Below, in pieces: positions 45,190 to 56,055 of a DNA stretch of 64,000 nucleotides. Where the stretch lies: assembly GCA_946811185.2 (NCBI GenBank), contig OX328096.1, positions 50,420,252-50,484,251 of the forward strand. Reading direction: 5' to 3'. The notes beneath the pieces are model-generated. The model did no database searches. It worked only from the letters and a program-made list of their open reading frames with translations, and was not told the origin of the DNA. A program made the position numbers and the translations under genes. How positions within the stretch are numbered: the first letter of the stretch is position 1; the number at the start of each line of letters is the position of its first letter. This DNA comes from Hippopus hippopus (taxonomy: Eukaryota > Mollusca > Bivalvia > Cardiida > Cardiidae).

Positions 45190-45236
45190 CTGAAATACAC
45201 AGACAAAGCTTCAAACATAGCGTCCAAAGAAGACAT
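45190..45236 (-). CDS. Candidate short first coding exon (MSSLDAMFEALSVYF...)
   Basis: On the minus strand an ATG at 45236 reads MSSLDAMFEALSVYF, then AG|GTATGTAAAT, a good splice donor, ending the exon at 45190 in phase 2. The 16-residue start is acidic/hydrophobic and not recognised. Support comes from position: E-box and E2F-type sites lie 53 and 98 bp upstream, and the overlapping sense-strand frame (44982-45248) has no such signals. No second exon was found to the left, where MITEs are dense. It may be a retained gene start, or chance. Confidence 0.35.
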
Positions 45237-45284
45237 TGTGGAAAATAATTACATGTTTGTTATGTTATGGAATTTAAGCGTCAT

Positions 45285-45345
45285 TAGCCACGTGCCAGTC
45301 ACTTGACATTCCCACAATGCTTTTTTGATTTCTGGCGCGAAATCT
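45285..45345 (-). promoter_or_regulatory. Promoter-like E-box and E2F-type site
   Basis: Minus-strand TTTCGCGCC (45334-45342, E2F consensus TTTSGCGC) and CACGTG (45289-45294, within GGCACGTGGC) lie upstream of the ATG at 45236. The CG dinucleotides stand out against the AT-rich surroundings. No TATA box is evident. Confidence 0.4.
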
Positions 45346-45557
45346 AAAAATACCTTAAGAGGCTACGTAGCCTTTTAAGGGAACACCATCAAAAAAAATT
45401 TTTTTTGTAATTTTATGATTCTTGATTATTGATGATTTGTATTGTTTTTTCATATAAATTTCAGTGATATATATATTTTTTAATTTGGTGAGATGTGAAA
45501 AATCTAAATACCCACTTTTAACATCTGAAAACAGCCCTTACATGCTTGTCTTCACCC

Positions 45558-45782
45558 TTAATCCCTTACCAAACAATCACAACTTTTAACGACCCTGAGG
45601 AAGAAGGCTATTGAAAACTTCGTTAGAAAAGGAGAAAATGCTGGTGACCAGCATATTCTCCTTTTCTGACAATCTTTTCTACTCTATCAAGGACTACCTT
45701 AGTCATTTGAGCCACCTTTTTGTTGTCTGCAAATGCTTTCAATTTGGACATGCCCAAAGTTTTGTTGTTTTGTAAGAGTTAA
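45558..45782 (+). mobile_element. Palindromic TTAA MITE
   Basis: TTAATCCCTTACCAAACAA ... GTAAGAGTTAA. Axis GGTGACC, one mismatch from the consensus. Confidence 0.75.
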
Positions 45783-45919
45783 CTCCCAAAATAAACAAAA
45801 CAGACATTTTCAGCTGCCTAAAAAGGACCCCAGATATTGTAATCGCAAGGATGGCTAGGAAAGAACAACTCATACCACAGGCTATTTGACAAAGTTGACA
45901 ATATGCCTGCAAACAAAAT

Positions 45920-46154
45920 TTAACTTTTTTACTAGACAAAAAAAATTTAGACTTACCAAATCTGCATGAAAGCATTTTCAGGCAACACATTCCATAATTA
46001 TGGCTCAAATGATGAGATTTGCCATTGAAAAGGTTGATTACATTATGGGTAATGACGAAGAGACCGGACAACAGCATTTTCTCCTTTTTCAATATTTTCA
46101 TAAGCCCTTTTCTTCAGTATACTTAGAACTCTGGACCCTGTGATAAAGGGTTAA
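45920..46154 (-). mobile_element. TTAA MITE, reverse orientation, diverged
   Basis: Right part '...cagcattttctcctttttcaatattttcataagccc' and GATAAAGGGTTAA are clear; the left half is decayed. A 120-codon minus-strand frame runs through it without any domain. Confidence 0.65.
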
Positions 46155-46158
46155 CCCC

Positions 46159-46387
46159 TTAACCCTTTACCAAACAATCCCAAGTTTTAACGACCCTGTA
46201 AAACAAGCCTTTTGAAAACATAGTAGGAATAGGAGAAAATGCTGGTAACCAGCATTTTCTCCTTTTCCCACAATGTTTTCTTCCCTTCCTTAAACAAATT
46301 TCAATCTTTTAATCACATTTATTTTGTCATCTGCAGGTGCTCTCAATATGGTCCAATCTAAAATTTTGTCGTTTGGTAAAGAGTTAA
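46159..46387 (+). mobile_element. Palindromic TTAA MITE, near-consensus
   Basis: TTAACCCTTTACCAAACAA ... GGTAAAGAGTTAA. Adjacent to the previous copy with only 4 bp between their TTAA ends. Confidence 0.82.
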
Positions 46388-46401
46388 GCACACAGTAATG
46401 A

Positions 46402-46580
46402 GTTTAGAGCTCTTACCACAAGAAGAAACCTTTTGAGAAAATTGTAGAAAAAGAAGAAAATGCTGGTAACCAGTATTTTCACCTTTTCCCCACACTGTTT
46501 CCTGAACAAAAGCAATCTTAAAATTGCACTTATTTGGTTCTTATTTCTAGACTGAAAATGTCTGTTGGATTCATTCTACA
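46402..46580 (+). mobile_element. TTAA MITE, degenerate
   Basis: 'cttaccacaagaagaaaccttttgagaaaattgtagaaaaagaagaaaatgctggtaaccag' preserves the left half; the right half is unrelated or decayed. Confidence 0.55.
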
Positions 46581-46596
46581 GGTTCAGTTCCAGTCA

Positions 46597-46819
46597 TTTA
46601 GCCTTTTACCACACAACCATGACTTTTAAAGACCTTGAGAAAGAAAGTTTTTGAAAGCATTGTGGAAAAAAGAGAAAATGTTGGTAACATTTTCTCTTTT
46701 TTCCAAATGTTTTCGACCTTTCCCAATACAAATTTCAATTTTTGAGTCACATTCATCTTGCTGTATACAAATTTTTTAGTTTGGACGTGTCTAAAATTTT
46801 GTCATTTGGTAAAGAGTAA
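46597..46819 (+). mobile_element. TTAA MITE with shortened palindrome
   Basis: Palindrome reduced to 'gagaaaatgttggtaacattttctc', a shorter dyad. End GGTAAAGAGTAAA. 46820-47110 shows only a decayed palindrome trace near 46930-46980. Confidence 0.7.
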
Positions 46820-47110
46820 AAGTTTTTTCACTGACACATTGTTACTTTAGCATCTTCTGTTTCTGTGACATACAAAATCATCAAGTATCCAGAGATTAAA
46901 CAAGTTAAAGTGCAGTAGTGAAAACATTCTCCTATTTGCTAGCAAATCCTCTTGTTGCCACAATGTTTTCAAATGTAGCCCACTTCAAGACAAATACAAA
47001 AAAAGTCTGCTTACAACTATCAGTCAGACAAAATATCTCTAAATAATTACTGTTCTTTACTTTTACTGTTCTTAACACACCTGATAACTAGATAAAGGGT
47101 ATTACAAGAA

Positions 47111-48320
47111 CAAGAGGGCCATGATGGCCCTGAAGTCGCTCACCTGAGGCTTTTGACCAAACATGTCCCATTTTCAATCTCTTTTGAGATATTATGACAA
47201 ACATTCTACCAAGATTTTCATGAAGATTTGACTCAGTGACCTAGTTATTGACCTGAAATGATCCACTTGCAAACTGGTCCAAGAAATCATCAAGACAAAC
47301 ATTCTGACCAAGTTTCATGAGTATAGGATTGAAAATGTGGCCTCTAGAGCATACACAAGGTTTTTCTAAAATCTGACCTAGTGACCTAGATTTTGACCCA
47401 ACATGACCCATTTTCAAACTCATCCAAGATATAATCAAGACAAATATTCTGACCAACTTTCAAGAGTTTTGGGCTGAAAATGTGGCCTCTAGAGCCTACA
47501 CAAGGTTTTTCTAAGATATGACCTAGTGACCTAGTTTTCGACCTAACATGACCCATTTTTTAACACAACTGAGATATCATCAAGGCAAACATTCTGACTA
47601 TCTTTCAAGAATTTTGGACAGAAAATGTGGCCTCTAGAGCATACACAAGATTTTTCTAAGACTTGACCTAGTGACCTAGTTATTGACTGGACATGACCCA
47701 TTTTCAAACTCATGCAAGGTATCATCAAGAAAAACGTTTTGACCAATTTTCAAGGTTTTTGGACTGAAAATGTGGCCTCTGGAGCGTACACAAAGTTTTT
47801 CTAAGATTTGACCTAGTGACCTATTTTTTTACCCGACCTGACCCTTTTGCAAACTTGTCTGAGGTATCATCAAGACAAACATTCTGACCAACTTTCAAGA
47901 GTTTTGGACAGAAAATATGGCTTCTAGAGCGTACACAAGGTTTTTCTAAGATTTGACCTAGTGACCTAGTTTTTGACCCGACATGACCCATTTTCGATCT
48001 CATTTGAGATATCATCAAGAAAAATATTCTGACCAACTTTCAGGAGTTTTCGACTGAAAATGTGGCCTCTAGAGCGTACACAAGGTTTTTCTAAGAGTTT
48101 ACCTAGTGACCTAGTTTTTGACCCGACATGACCCATTTTCGAACTCGTCCGAGATATATCAAGACAAACATTCTGACCAAGTTTCACGAGTATCAGACTG
48201 AAAATGTGGCCTCTAGAGGGTACACAAGGTAAAGGTTGACAATGCACAACGGACGATGCACGCCGGACACAGCACAATCACAAAAGCTCACCTTGAGCAC
48301 TTCGTGCTCAGGTGAGCTAA
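47111..48320 (+). mobile_element. Helitron-like element with 145 bp tandem core
   Basis: 5' CAAGAGGGCCATGATGGCCC, GCTCACCTGAG. About seven 145 bp units ('gacctagtgacctag', 'catcaagacaaacattctgacca', 'aaaatgtggcctctagagc'). Short GACGATGCACG tail, hairpin GAGCACTTCGTGCTC, GGTGAGCTAA. It lacks the X-box palindrome. Minus-strand frames of 67-103 codons come from the low stop density of the repeat and have no known domain. Confidence 0.82.
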
Positions 48321-48407
48321 AAACAATTTCATACAAATGTTAAAAATTCTCATAAATCCTGGAAGTAAAGGTCAAAGAATGAAAAAATAGATGATTTCTT
48401 CTCTAAC

Positions 48408-48623
48408 TTAACCCTTTACTTGAACAAAATTTCAGACCATTCCATGATAACAGCACTTGCAGATGACAAATATTGACTGCAACTTCTTTTTAAAAGGCTT
48501 GAAAACATTTTGGGAAAGAAAAATAAATGGTTACCAGCATTTTTTTTTCTTTTTCCAACAATATTTTCAAAACCTATATTCCTCAGGGTTCTTGATACAT
48601 GAGATTGTTTGGTAAATAGTTCA
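48408..48623 (-). mobile_element. TTAA MITE, reverse orientation
   Basis: TTAACCCTTTACTTGAACA ... GGTAAATAGTTC, with a decayed palindrome. Confidence 0.65.
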
Positions 48624-48754
48624 GCAGTACAGTTTAACCGAACAGTTCTGGGTTCAAAATTTAATTTCACTTTAGTTCTAAACTGAAGGCTATGTTGTGG
48701 GTAGTCATTACAACTGGCTTCTAGAGTTGAACTGTAGCAGTGATATCTAGCATC

Positions 48755-48840
48755 TTGGATAGTTCATTAGTTAGAGCACTTTCCCTGTGAGGGGTCCACC
48801 ATTTGATTTCCATTCCATCGCTGCACTTTTCCCCAAATTA
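48755..48840 (+). mobile_element. Possible tRNA-like SINE head
   Basis: 'tagttcattagttagagcac' resembles an A box region, and 'ggggtccaccatttgatttcc' a B box region, about 30 bp apart. The body is not identified, and it abuts the MITE at 48961 after 120 bp. Confidence 0.4.
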
Positions 48841-48960
48841 AAAGTTACCACAATGATGTAAAGTAGTTGTACAGACTATAATATTATGGAACTCAGGATT
48901 CTAGAATTACTGCAGCTCCCAATTTTAGATAGTGGAAGAGTATACTATGGTAGTGGTGAA

Positions 48961-49187
48961 TTAACTCTACCAAACGACAAAATTTTAGACTGGTCAAAAT
49001 TGAAAGCATTTGCAGACGACAAATTAAAGATGGCTCAAATGCTGAAATTTGTCCTTCATAGAGTAGAAAGCATTGTGAGAAAAGGAGAAAATGCTGGTTA
49101 CCAGCATTTTCTCCTTTTTCCACAATGTTTTCAAAAGGCTTATTTCCAAGGGTCCTTAAAAGTCAGCACTGAGCGGTAAAGGGTTAA
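48961..49187 (-). mobile_element. Palindromic TTAA MITE, reverse orientation, near-consensus
   Basis: TTAACTCTACCAAACGACA ... GGTAAAGGGTTAA. Palindrome with axis GGTTACC and long clean arms. Confidence 0.82.
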
Positions 49188-50005
49188 GCAGTCTTTGAGG
49201 CTGAGTTGTTGAAGAACTCTTCCTGTATGCAAGGGGTCCAAAGTTTCAATTCCAAACCAGTCCGACTTCTTCCATTGGAAATTACCTCAGTCTTGATCTG
49301 ACCATTCAAGTATCAAGCATGTATATCACAGGTTTTGCTAAAAGCTTCTACTACTTCTACTATTCCTTCAAATGTAGTCTGAACAAAGATTGGGAGTACA
49401 ACCCTAGCCTAGTCTCAATAATGAGATGGTACAGTGATTTTTTTTCATATTTGGACATTTAGTGTGCACAGTACCGTCTCAAGTCCATTGTAAATTTTCC
49501 GGTAGCAAAGATAGAGCACTATACTGACTTCCTGTTTTGTTGATTTAACCTGTATTGCAGCGAAATGCCATTAACTTTTAGTGAAAAACATGACCAAAGA
49601 CAAATTATTAAACCTTTCATTACCTAAAGAGCTTGTAGAAGTCATTTATAACACATAAATCTTGGAAAAAGACTGACAAAATCTATTGTGTGTGGCTGCC
49701 ATTTTGTGTGTTTTCGGGAACGTAAATTACTCAAGTAACAGATGAAATTGACAGTTTTTTCTTATGTTCAGCATTTAAATTGAAAATATTTGTATTTCAA
49801 TCGAAGAACCATTTAATACACAAGCAACAGGTATGTTCAAATCCTAGTTTTGTGCTCTATTTGTGAAATTATGAGAATTTAAACTTGCGCACAAAATCTG
49901 TGCAGAGATTTCAACTGATTTTGTCTTGATCGTTTCTGTACCCAGAGGCGACCAATCAAAAAGTAACATCGCCTTTGGGGACAGTTATCTGTACGGCTCG
50001 TTCGC
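49188..50005. other. No gene recognised
   Basis: Contains a weak tRNA-like stretch at 49195-49265 ('gaggctgagttgttgaag ... caaagtttcaattcc'). Otherwise unassigned. It lies downstream of the CARD exon on the minus strand, but no matching exon was found. Confidence 0.35.
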
Positions 50006-50700
50006 CCAGGCTTGTTCGTCCCACACTACTTTTTTTATCATACTGGAATGAACAGTGCTATGTGTATTCTAAAAATTAATTGTTATTTTACACGTAAAAG
50101 GATTTTGAAGAAAACTCTACAATTCTTTGTTTTTGCCTTTCTCTTATTGAACTATCCTCTAATCTCCAAGACACACTGACAAGTTTATTGCCTTTTGTTG
50201 GCGAAATGACATTTACCATTGTTTAAACATGTGATTGTATGGTAAAAGCTACTATGATAAGGAACACAGAGTTTGTTTCTTTTTGTTCTTCAACATCGTA
50301 TTCAACGCTGTTTTCAGTAATATTGCGGTTATATCGCGGCAGCCTGTACTACACAGCCTCTTGCATATGGCTTACCGTCCTGTAACACACTATAAATTGA
50401 AAATCCATATCCATTAATATTTTTCTTTACTTTGATTTCTTCTCTAATTTGATAGGGGTGACTATTTTTTCACAGTTATTTATATCTTAGGTTGAGTAAA
50501 ATAGTCGGGGTATATGTGCAGTTAACACTTTTTCATATATACCTGTCAAAATCAGTGAAGTATGCACTATTAACACCTTTGGTAGGCATATACATAAGTG
50601 GGACGAACAAGCCTGGACCAACGGGAAATCAGTTGGGGCGAACAAGCCCGGACGAACGAGCCCTGGCGAACAAGCCCAGGGACGAAAAAGCCTGTTACCA
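50006..50700. mobile_element. Element with perfect 19 bp inverted ends and short direct repeats
   Basis: CCAGGCTTGTTCGTCCCAC at 50006-50024 is the exact inverse of 50598-50616. To the right, 50617-50690 repeats 'GCGAACAAGCCC(C/A)GG' and 'GACGAACGAGCCC' three to four times, and 'ggctcgttcgcc' mirrors it at 49995. No transposase. Superfamily undetermined. Confidence 0.55.
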
Positions 50701-50887
50701 TCTGTACTAAACCCTAGCCAATCAACAATGCAGTGCTACAGAACCAGGTTACACAAATGCAGCGACAGATGGACTTTTAGATGCCTGTGGCCTTCTGTCA
50801 AAAATCAATCTACACTATCTAAGTAATCAATCCAGACCTCTGATATTTTCTTTTTCAAATAAAACTATCAAATAATTTATGACTCAC

Positions 50888-51176
50888 CTGGATTCACCCT
50901 TTCATTTTTCCCAAGAAACATCAAAGTCAACAAATGCGGATAAGTTAATTCTAAGGCAGCACATAAACTCTCGAATGCTGCATTGCCTTTTAAGATTAGT
51001 TTATCAAGAATCTTGTCGACTTTGTCCCCATTAGTGGTCAGCTGATTTATAGCATCTACGTCGTTTTGATCCAAAATTTTTTCTCGTTCTAGAATTGGCA
51101 GCACCACCTCAGCGTCAACGTCATCAGAGAATTTAGATCTGTGAATTTCTAGGAGCTCCCTATATTTGTCTTCCAT
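50888..51176 (-). CDS. CARD-domain protein, first coding exon (partial gene)
   Basis: ATG at 51176 on the minus strand. About 96 residues form a caspase recruitment domain, a six-helix death-fold module that mediates homotypic CARD-CARD assembly in apoptosis and innate immune signalling. Visible signatures: helix 1 YRELLEIHRSKF, the DVDAEVVLPILEREKIL stretch, DVDAINQL, a KVDKILDKLILKG segment, AFESLCAALE and the final helix with HLLTLMFL. The exon ends at 50888 with CAG|GTGAGT, a strong donor, in phase 1. Further exons should lie to the left on the minus strand, but none was recognised within the window, so the architecture (caspase, adaptor, NLR or RIG-I-like) is unknown. No stop or frameshift; the exon appears intact. 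Confidence 0.82.
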
Positions 51177-51300
51177 CTTTCATCCCTACAGCAGTTTCAT
51201 ATTCGTTCATTATAGGCCATTATCTGGTTAAACTGAAACTAATTTACTCCACTTCGAGACGTCAGCCATGTTGAATATTGGCTGACAAAGGTAGCGTTCG
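51177..51300 (-). promoter_or_regulatory. Promoter-proximal region and uORF of the CARD gene
   Basis: Minus strand upstream of the CARD start. TGACGTC (CRE/ATF-type) occurs at about 51258-51264, right after an ATG at 51269 that opens a 13-codon frame (MADVSKWSKLVSV) closing before the CARD ATG. If transcription starts above it, this is an upstream ORF. Motif-level evidence only. Confidence 0.3.
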
Positions 51301-52825
51301 ATTTTCAACAATCAGTCTATGTAATGTGCCTGTCATCTAAGGTTTCAGTGGGGAGGTATCATAGGAACGGGGATGTAATCATTGGATTAATCTATAAAGT
51401 GATTGGCGTTTAAAATGAATCTAATTATAAGCATTAAGAATTCTCCATTTTTAGAATTTCCAAGTATACTCTAGTATTTAATAGAATGGAATCGAAGTCA
51501 ACCAAGCACAGCTGATTTTTCATGTTAAATCAACGAATCTTCATGTAGTAAACAACAAAAGGTTGATCTATAAAAAGACTAAAATAAACATATTTTTTTT
51601 TAATTATCAACAAATTAATAATATACAGGTCAAGGCTTGCTGCTATTGACTTTATTCATTTGTTTTCATAGAGAGCTCTCTATTCATTATCTAAGGGAAG
51701 TAACTCTGCCAAAAGTGTGGGGGGGGTGCAAAGGACTGACAGTCCTGAGATGCAAAAATGGATCATTATCTCTGTTGATAATTTTGAGTAATTTTGATAA
51801 GTCTACCATTTCACAGTCTAGCAGCAACGGGTTTAATTTTACTTTCCATGTTTATGGATTGTAATAAATAGATAAAATACCAAGACAACTATTGCAGCAG
51901 TCCTCTCTCCCTTTTACCTTTGCACCTTAAACTCCCCCTCTCGTCAAGCAATTTCAATATTGAGTTTTTCATCAGTTACCTGTTCTCCATGTTCATTTTG
52001 GACTTCAATTTATAGATTTAATTTTTTTTGTTTTTTGCTTTTTATTCTTTAACATCATATCAATTATATTTGTCACAGCTTATTTCTTATTTATTTATTC
52101 ATTTTTTCAAAATTTTCCTTTATTCTTTTGTACTTTGCTAGGGCATAAAAGGTCATCCATGGACTTTAGGAACCCTGGCTTGAATCCTACCAATGGCACT
52201 GGGCAACCTTAACTGTCTTTGGGTAAAATAAAAGCCTCAGTCTTAATAAAAACCAGACAAAGATAAATGAGTTATTTCGTCAATAATGAGGTATCACTAA
52301 AATACTTTTAAAATAGCTTAAAATCTTTCAAACAAACTCGGCACACATAACCTAGAGGTCCAAAAGATTGATCCTAACCTGCAATTTACGATTTTCATGG
52401 GAGTGTCCTTGGATTAATTACAGCAGGCAACACAATCAATAAATAATTGGTGAGCTATTGCCATGATATATTAGTAACTGAAAGCAGCATAAAGCACCAT
52501 TCAGTCAATCAATCAAGGACACTCCAACATCTAACTGGGTTGAACTCAGGACCATAAAAGTGTTGTATGAGTAATAGAGCACAGCAAGTCTGTAATGAAA
52601 TCATCCTCAAGAATTTGATTTTTCAGAATTTGAAAATGATTACATTTATATAAACATAACTGAAACATTTTTGAGTTTGGCTCTCATGAAACTGTCATTT
52701 ATGAAATGAATTACAACTTTATTCTCATGACAAAGGTAGTAAGGAATTACCATCCTTTGGTGCAAATCTTCAAATGGGGTCAATTATTCAAAACAATTTC
52801 TAAAAAGAAAAGTGTGCAGTTGGGG
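51301..52825. other. No gene recognised in 1.5 kb
   Basis: AT-rich. A 75-codon frame at 51637 and others lack domains. No repeat ends were recognised. Confidence 0.4.
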
Positions 52826-52836
52826 AAAAAAAAAAA

Positions 52837-52893
<57 letters not shown>
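52826..52893 (+). repeat. Poly-A then (CA)n microsatellite
   Basis: About 15 A followed by about 26 uninterrupted CA dinucleotides (52841-52893). Sequence 52894-53274 contains a local inverted repeat (CCCAGGTCAG / CTGACCTGGG, about 53024 and 53052) and no gene. Confidence 0.95.
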
Positions 52894-52896
<3 letters not shown>

Positions 52897-53351
52897 AGCC
52901 ATGCTCTGGCAAAAAGGGGCTTATTTATATCCCTAAAGTCTGTTTTGTATAAGAACTGACTGAATCATAAGGTAAAATTGCCCTTTGGCATACAGAAAAT
53001 TGACCAATAGTGGAAAGTTTCAGCCCAGGTCAGCCTGTGCAAACTGCACAGACTGACCTGGGTGGATACTTGTCGCAGATGCATTAGGCCTACTTTTCAC
53101 AGAGAATGTTTGATATATATTTTGACCGGGGTATAAATATGAAAGGAGTACCAGTTGTCTTGATATCGATTTATTCGATGTAGAACAACAAGAAGATGAA
53201 TAGATCTAATAATAAGACCTGCAAAGAAAAATACAAAAGAAGGTCTTAGCAACTATGTACAATGTTGAGACTGCTTAACCCTTTACCACACAATCCCGAC
53301 TTTTAACGACCCTGAAAAAGAAGCCTTTTGAAAACATTGTGGGAAAAGGTA

Positions 53352-56050
53352 TCAAGAGGGCCATGATGGCCCTGAAGTATCATGGCCCTGAAGTCGCTCA
53401 CCTGAGTCTTTTGACCAAACATGACCCATTTTCAATCTCTTTTGAGATATCATGACAAACATTCTACTTAGCTTTCATAATTATTGGACTGAAAATTTGG
53501 CCTCTAGCATGTACACAAGCTTTTTCTAGTATTTCTCTCAGTGACCTACTTTTTAGCCAACCATAGCCAATTTTCCCATTGTAGATATTATCAAAACAAA
53601 AAATCCTGACCACCTTTCATAAGTATTGGACAGAAAATGTGGCCTATAGAGCATACACAGGGTTTTTCAAGATTTGACCTACTGACCTACATTTTGACCC
53701 AACATGACCGATTTTCGAAGGCGTCTGAGATGTCATCAAGACAAACAATCTGACCAAGTTTCATGAGTTTTGGACTGAAAATGTGGCCTCTAGAGCATAC
53801 ACAAAGTTTTTCTAAGATTTGACCCAGTGACATAGTTTTTGACCCAACATGAACCAGTTCTAACTTGTCCGAGATATCATCAAGTCAAACATTCTGACCA
53901 ACTTTCAAGAAATTTGGACTGAAAATGTGACCTCTAGAGCGTACACAAAATTTTTTTAAGATTTGACCTAGTGACATAGTTTTTTGCCCGACATGACCCA
54001 TTTTCATACTTGTCCGAGATATCATCAAGACAAACATTCTGACCAAATTTCAAGAGTTTTGGACCAAAAATGTGGCCTCTAGAGTGTACACAAGGTTTTT
54101 CTCAGATTTGACCGAGTGACCTACTTTTTGACCTGACATGACCCATTTTCGAACTTGTCCGAGATATCATAAAGACAAATATCCTGACCAAATTTCAGGA
54201 GTACTGGACTGAAAATGTGGCCTCTAGAGGTTGCACAAATTTTTTCTAAGATTTGACCTAGTGACCTAGTTTTTGGCCCAGCATGACCCATTTTCCAACT
54301 CATCTGAGATATCATCAAGACAAACATTCTGACCAAGTTTCATGAGTATCTGACTGAAAATGTGGCCTCTAGAGCATACACAAGGTTTTTCTAAGATATG
54401 ACCTAGTGACCTACTTTTTGGCCAAACATGACCCATTTTTGAACTCATCTGAGATATTATAAAGACAAACATTATGACCACATTTCAAGAATATTGGACT
54501 GAAAATGTGGCCTCTAGAGTGTGCACAAGGTTTTTCTAAGATTTGACCTAGTGACCTAGTTTTTGGCCCACAATGACCAATTTCCAAACTTGTCTGAGAT
54601 ATCATCAAGACAAACATTCTGACCAACTTTCATGAGTATCTGACTGAAAATGAGACCTCTAGAGCGTACACAAAATTTTTCTAAGATTTGACCTAGTGAC
54701 CTAGTTTTTGACCCGACATGACCCATTTTCAATTTCTTCCGATATATCATCAAGACAAACATTCTGACCAACTTTCAAGAGTTTTGGGCTGAAAATGTGG
54801 CCTCTAGAGCGTACACAAGGTTTTTTCTCAGATTTGACCTAGCGACCTAGTTTTTTACCCAACATGACCCATTTTCAAACTCATCTGAGATATTATCAAG
54901 ACAAACATTCTGACCAAGTTTCACGAGTATCAGACTGAAAATGTGGCCTCTAGAGCGTACACAAGGTTTTTCTAAGATTTGACCTAGTGACATAGTTTTT
55001 TACCCAACATGAACCATTTCTGAATTCTTTCGAGATATCATCAAGTCAAACATTCTGACCAACTTTCAAGAAATTTGGACTGAAAATGTGACCTCTAGAG
55101 TGTACACAAAATTTTTCTAAGATTTGACCTAGTGACCTAGTTTTTTGCCCGACATGACCCATTTTCAAACTTGTCTGAGATATCATCAAGACAAACATTC
55201 TGACCAAATTTCAGGAGTTTTGGACCAAAAATGTGGCCTCTAAATTTTTCTAAGATTTGACCTAGTGACCTAGTTTTTTGCCCGACATGACCCATTTTCT
55301 AACTTGTCCGAGATATTATCAAGACAAACATTCTGACCAAGATTCATGAGTATCTGACTGAAAATGTGGTCTCTAGAGCGTACACAAATTTTTTCTAAGA
55401 TTTGACCTAGTTTTTGACCCGACATGACCCATTTTCGAACTCGTCTGAGATGTCATCCAGACAAACATTCTGACCAACTTTCAAGAAGTTTGGGCTGAAA
55501 ATGTGGTCTCTAGAGCATACACAAGGTTTTTCTCAGATTTGACCTAGTGACTTAGTTTTTGACCCATTTTCAAACTCATCGGAGATATCATCAAGACAAA
55601 CATTCTGACCAAGTTTCATGAGTATCTGACTGAAAATGTGGCCTCTATAGTGTACAAAAGGTTTTTCTAAGATTTGACCTAGTGACCTAGTTTTTGACTC
55701 GACATGACCCGTTTTCCAACTCATCTGAGATATCATCAAGACAAACATTCTGACCAACTTTCAAGAGTTTTGGACTGAAAATGTGGCCTCTAGAGCATAC
55801 ACAAGGTTTTTTCTAAGATTTGACCTAGTGACCTAGTTTTTGACCCGACCTGACCCATTTTCGAACTCATCCGAGATATCATCAAGACAAACATTCTGAC
55901 CAAGTTTCATGAGTATCTGACTGAAAATGTGGCCTCTAGAGCGTACCCAAGGTAAAAGTTGAGGACGGACGACGCACAACGCACGGCCGACGACGGACAC
56001 AGCACAATCACAAAAGCTCATCTTGAGCATTTCGTGCTCGGGTGAGCTAA
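53352..56050 (+). mobile_element. Helitron-like element with long 145 bp tandem array
   Basis: 5' TCAAGAGGGCCATGATGGCCC with a short local duplication ('catggccctgaagt'), then GCTCACCTGAG. About 17-18 units of 145 bp follow, marked by 'gacctagtgacctag', 'gacatgacccattttc', 'gatatcatcaagacaaacattctgacca'. Tail GACGGACGACGCACAACGC, hairpin GAGCATTTCGTGCTC, GGTGAGCTAA. Minus-strand 71-codon frames recur at exactly 145 bp steps (ends 54121, 54266, 54411, 54556), a consequence of the repeat. No X-box palindrome. Confidence 0.85.
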
Positions 56051-56055
56051 AAAAA

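Noticed and set aside
44982..45248. 88-codon plus-strand frame
   Set aside because: It lacks splice or promoter support and is antisense to the better candidate exon at 45236-45190.
45739..46101. 120-codon minus-strand frame
   Set aside because: It spans the ends and palindrome of two MITE copies; no domain.
47241..48277. Minus-strand frames of 67-103 codons as a gene family
   Set aside because: They recur at the 145 bp repeat period, have no start context or domain, and lie inside non-coding Helitron-like arrays.
48416..48670. 84-codon minus-strand frame
   Set aside because: Wholly MITE sequence.
52706..52897. 63-codon frame ending in His-Thr repeats
   Set aside because: The tail is the (CA)n microsatellite read in frame.
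53352..56050. CRISPR array
   Set aside because: Repeats are 145 bp, diverged and contiguous without spacers, in a metazoan genome.
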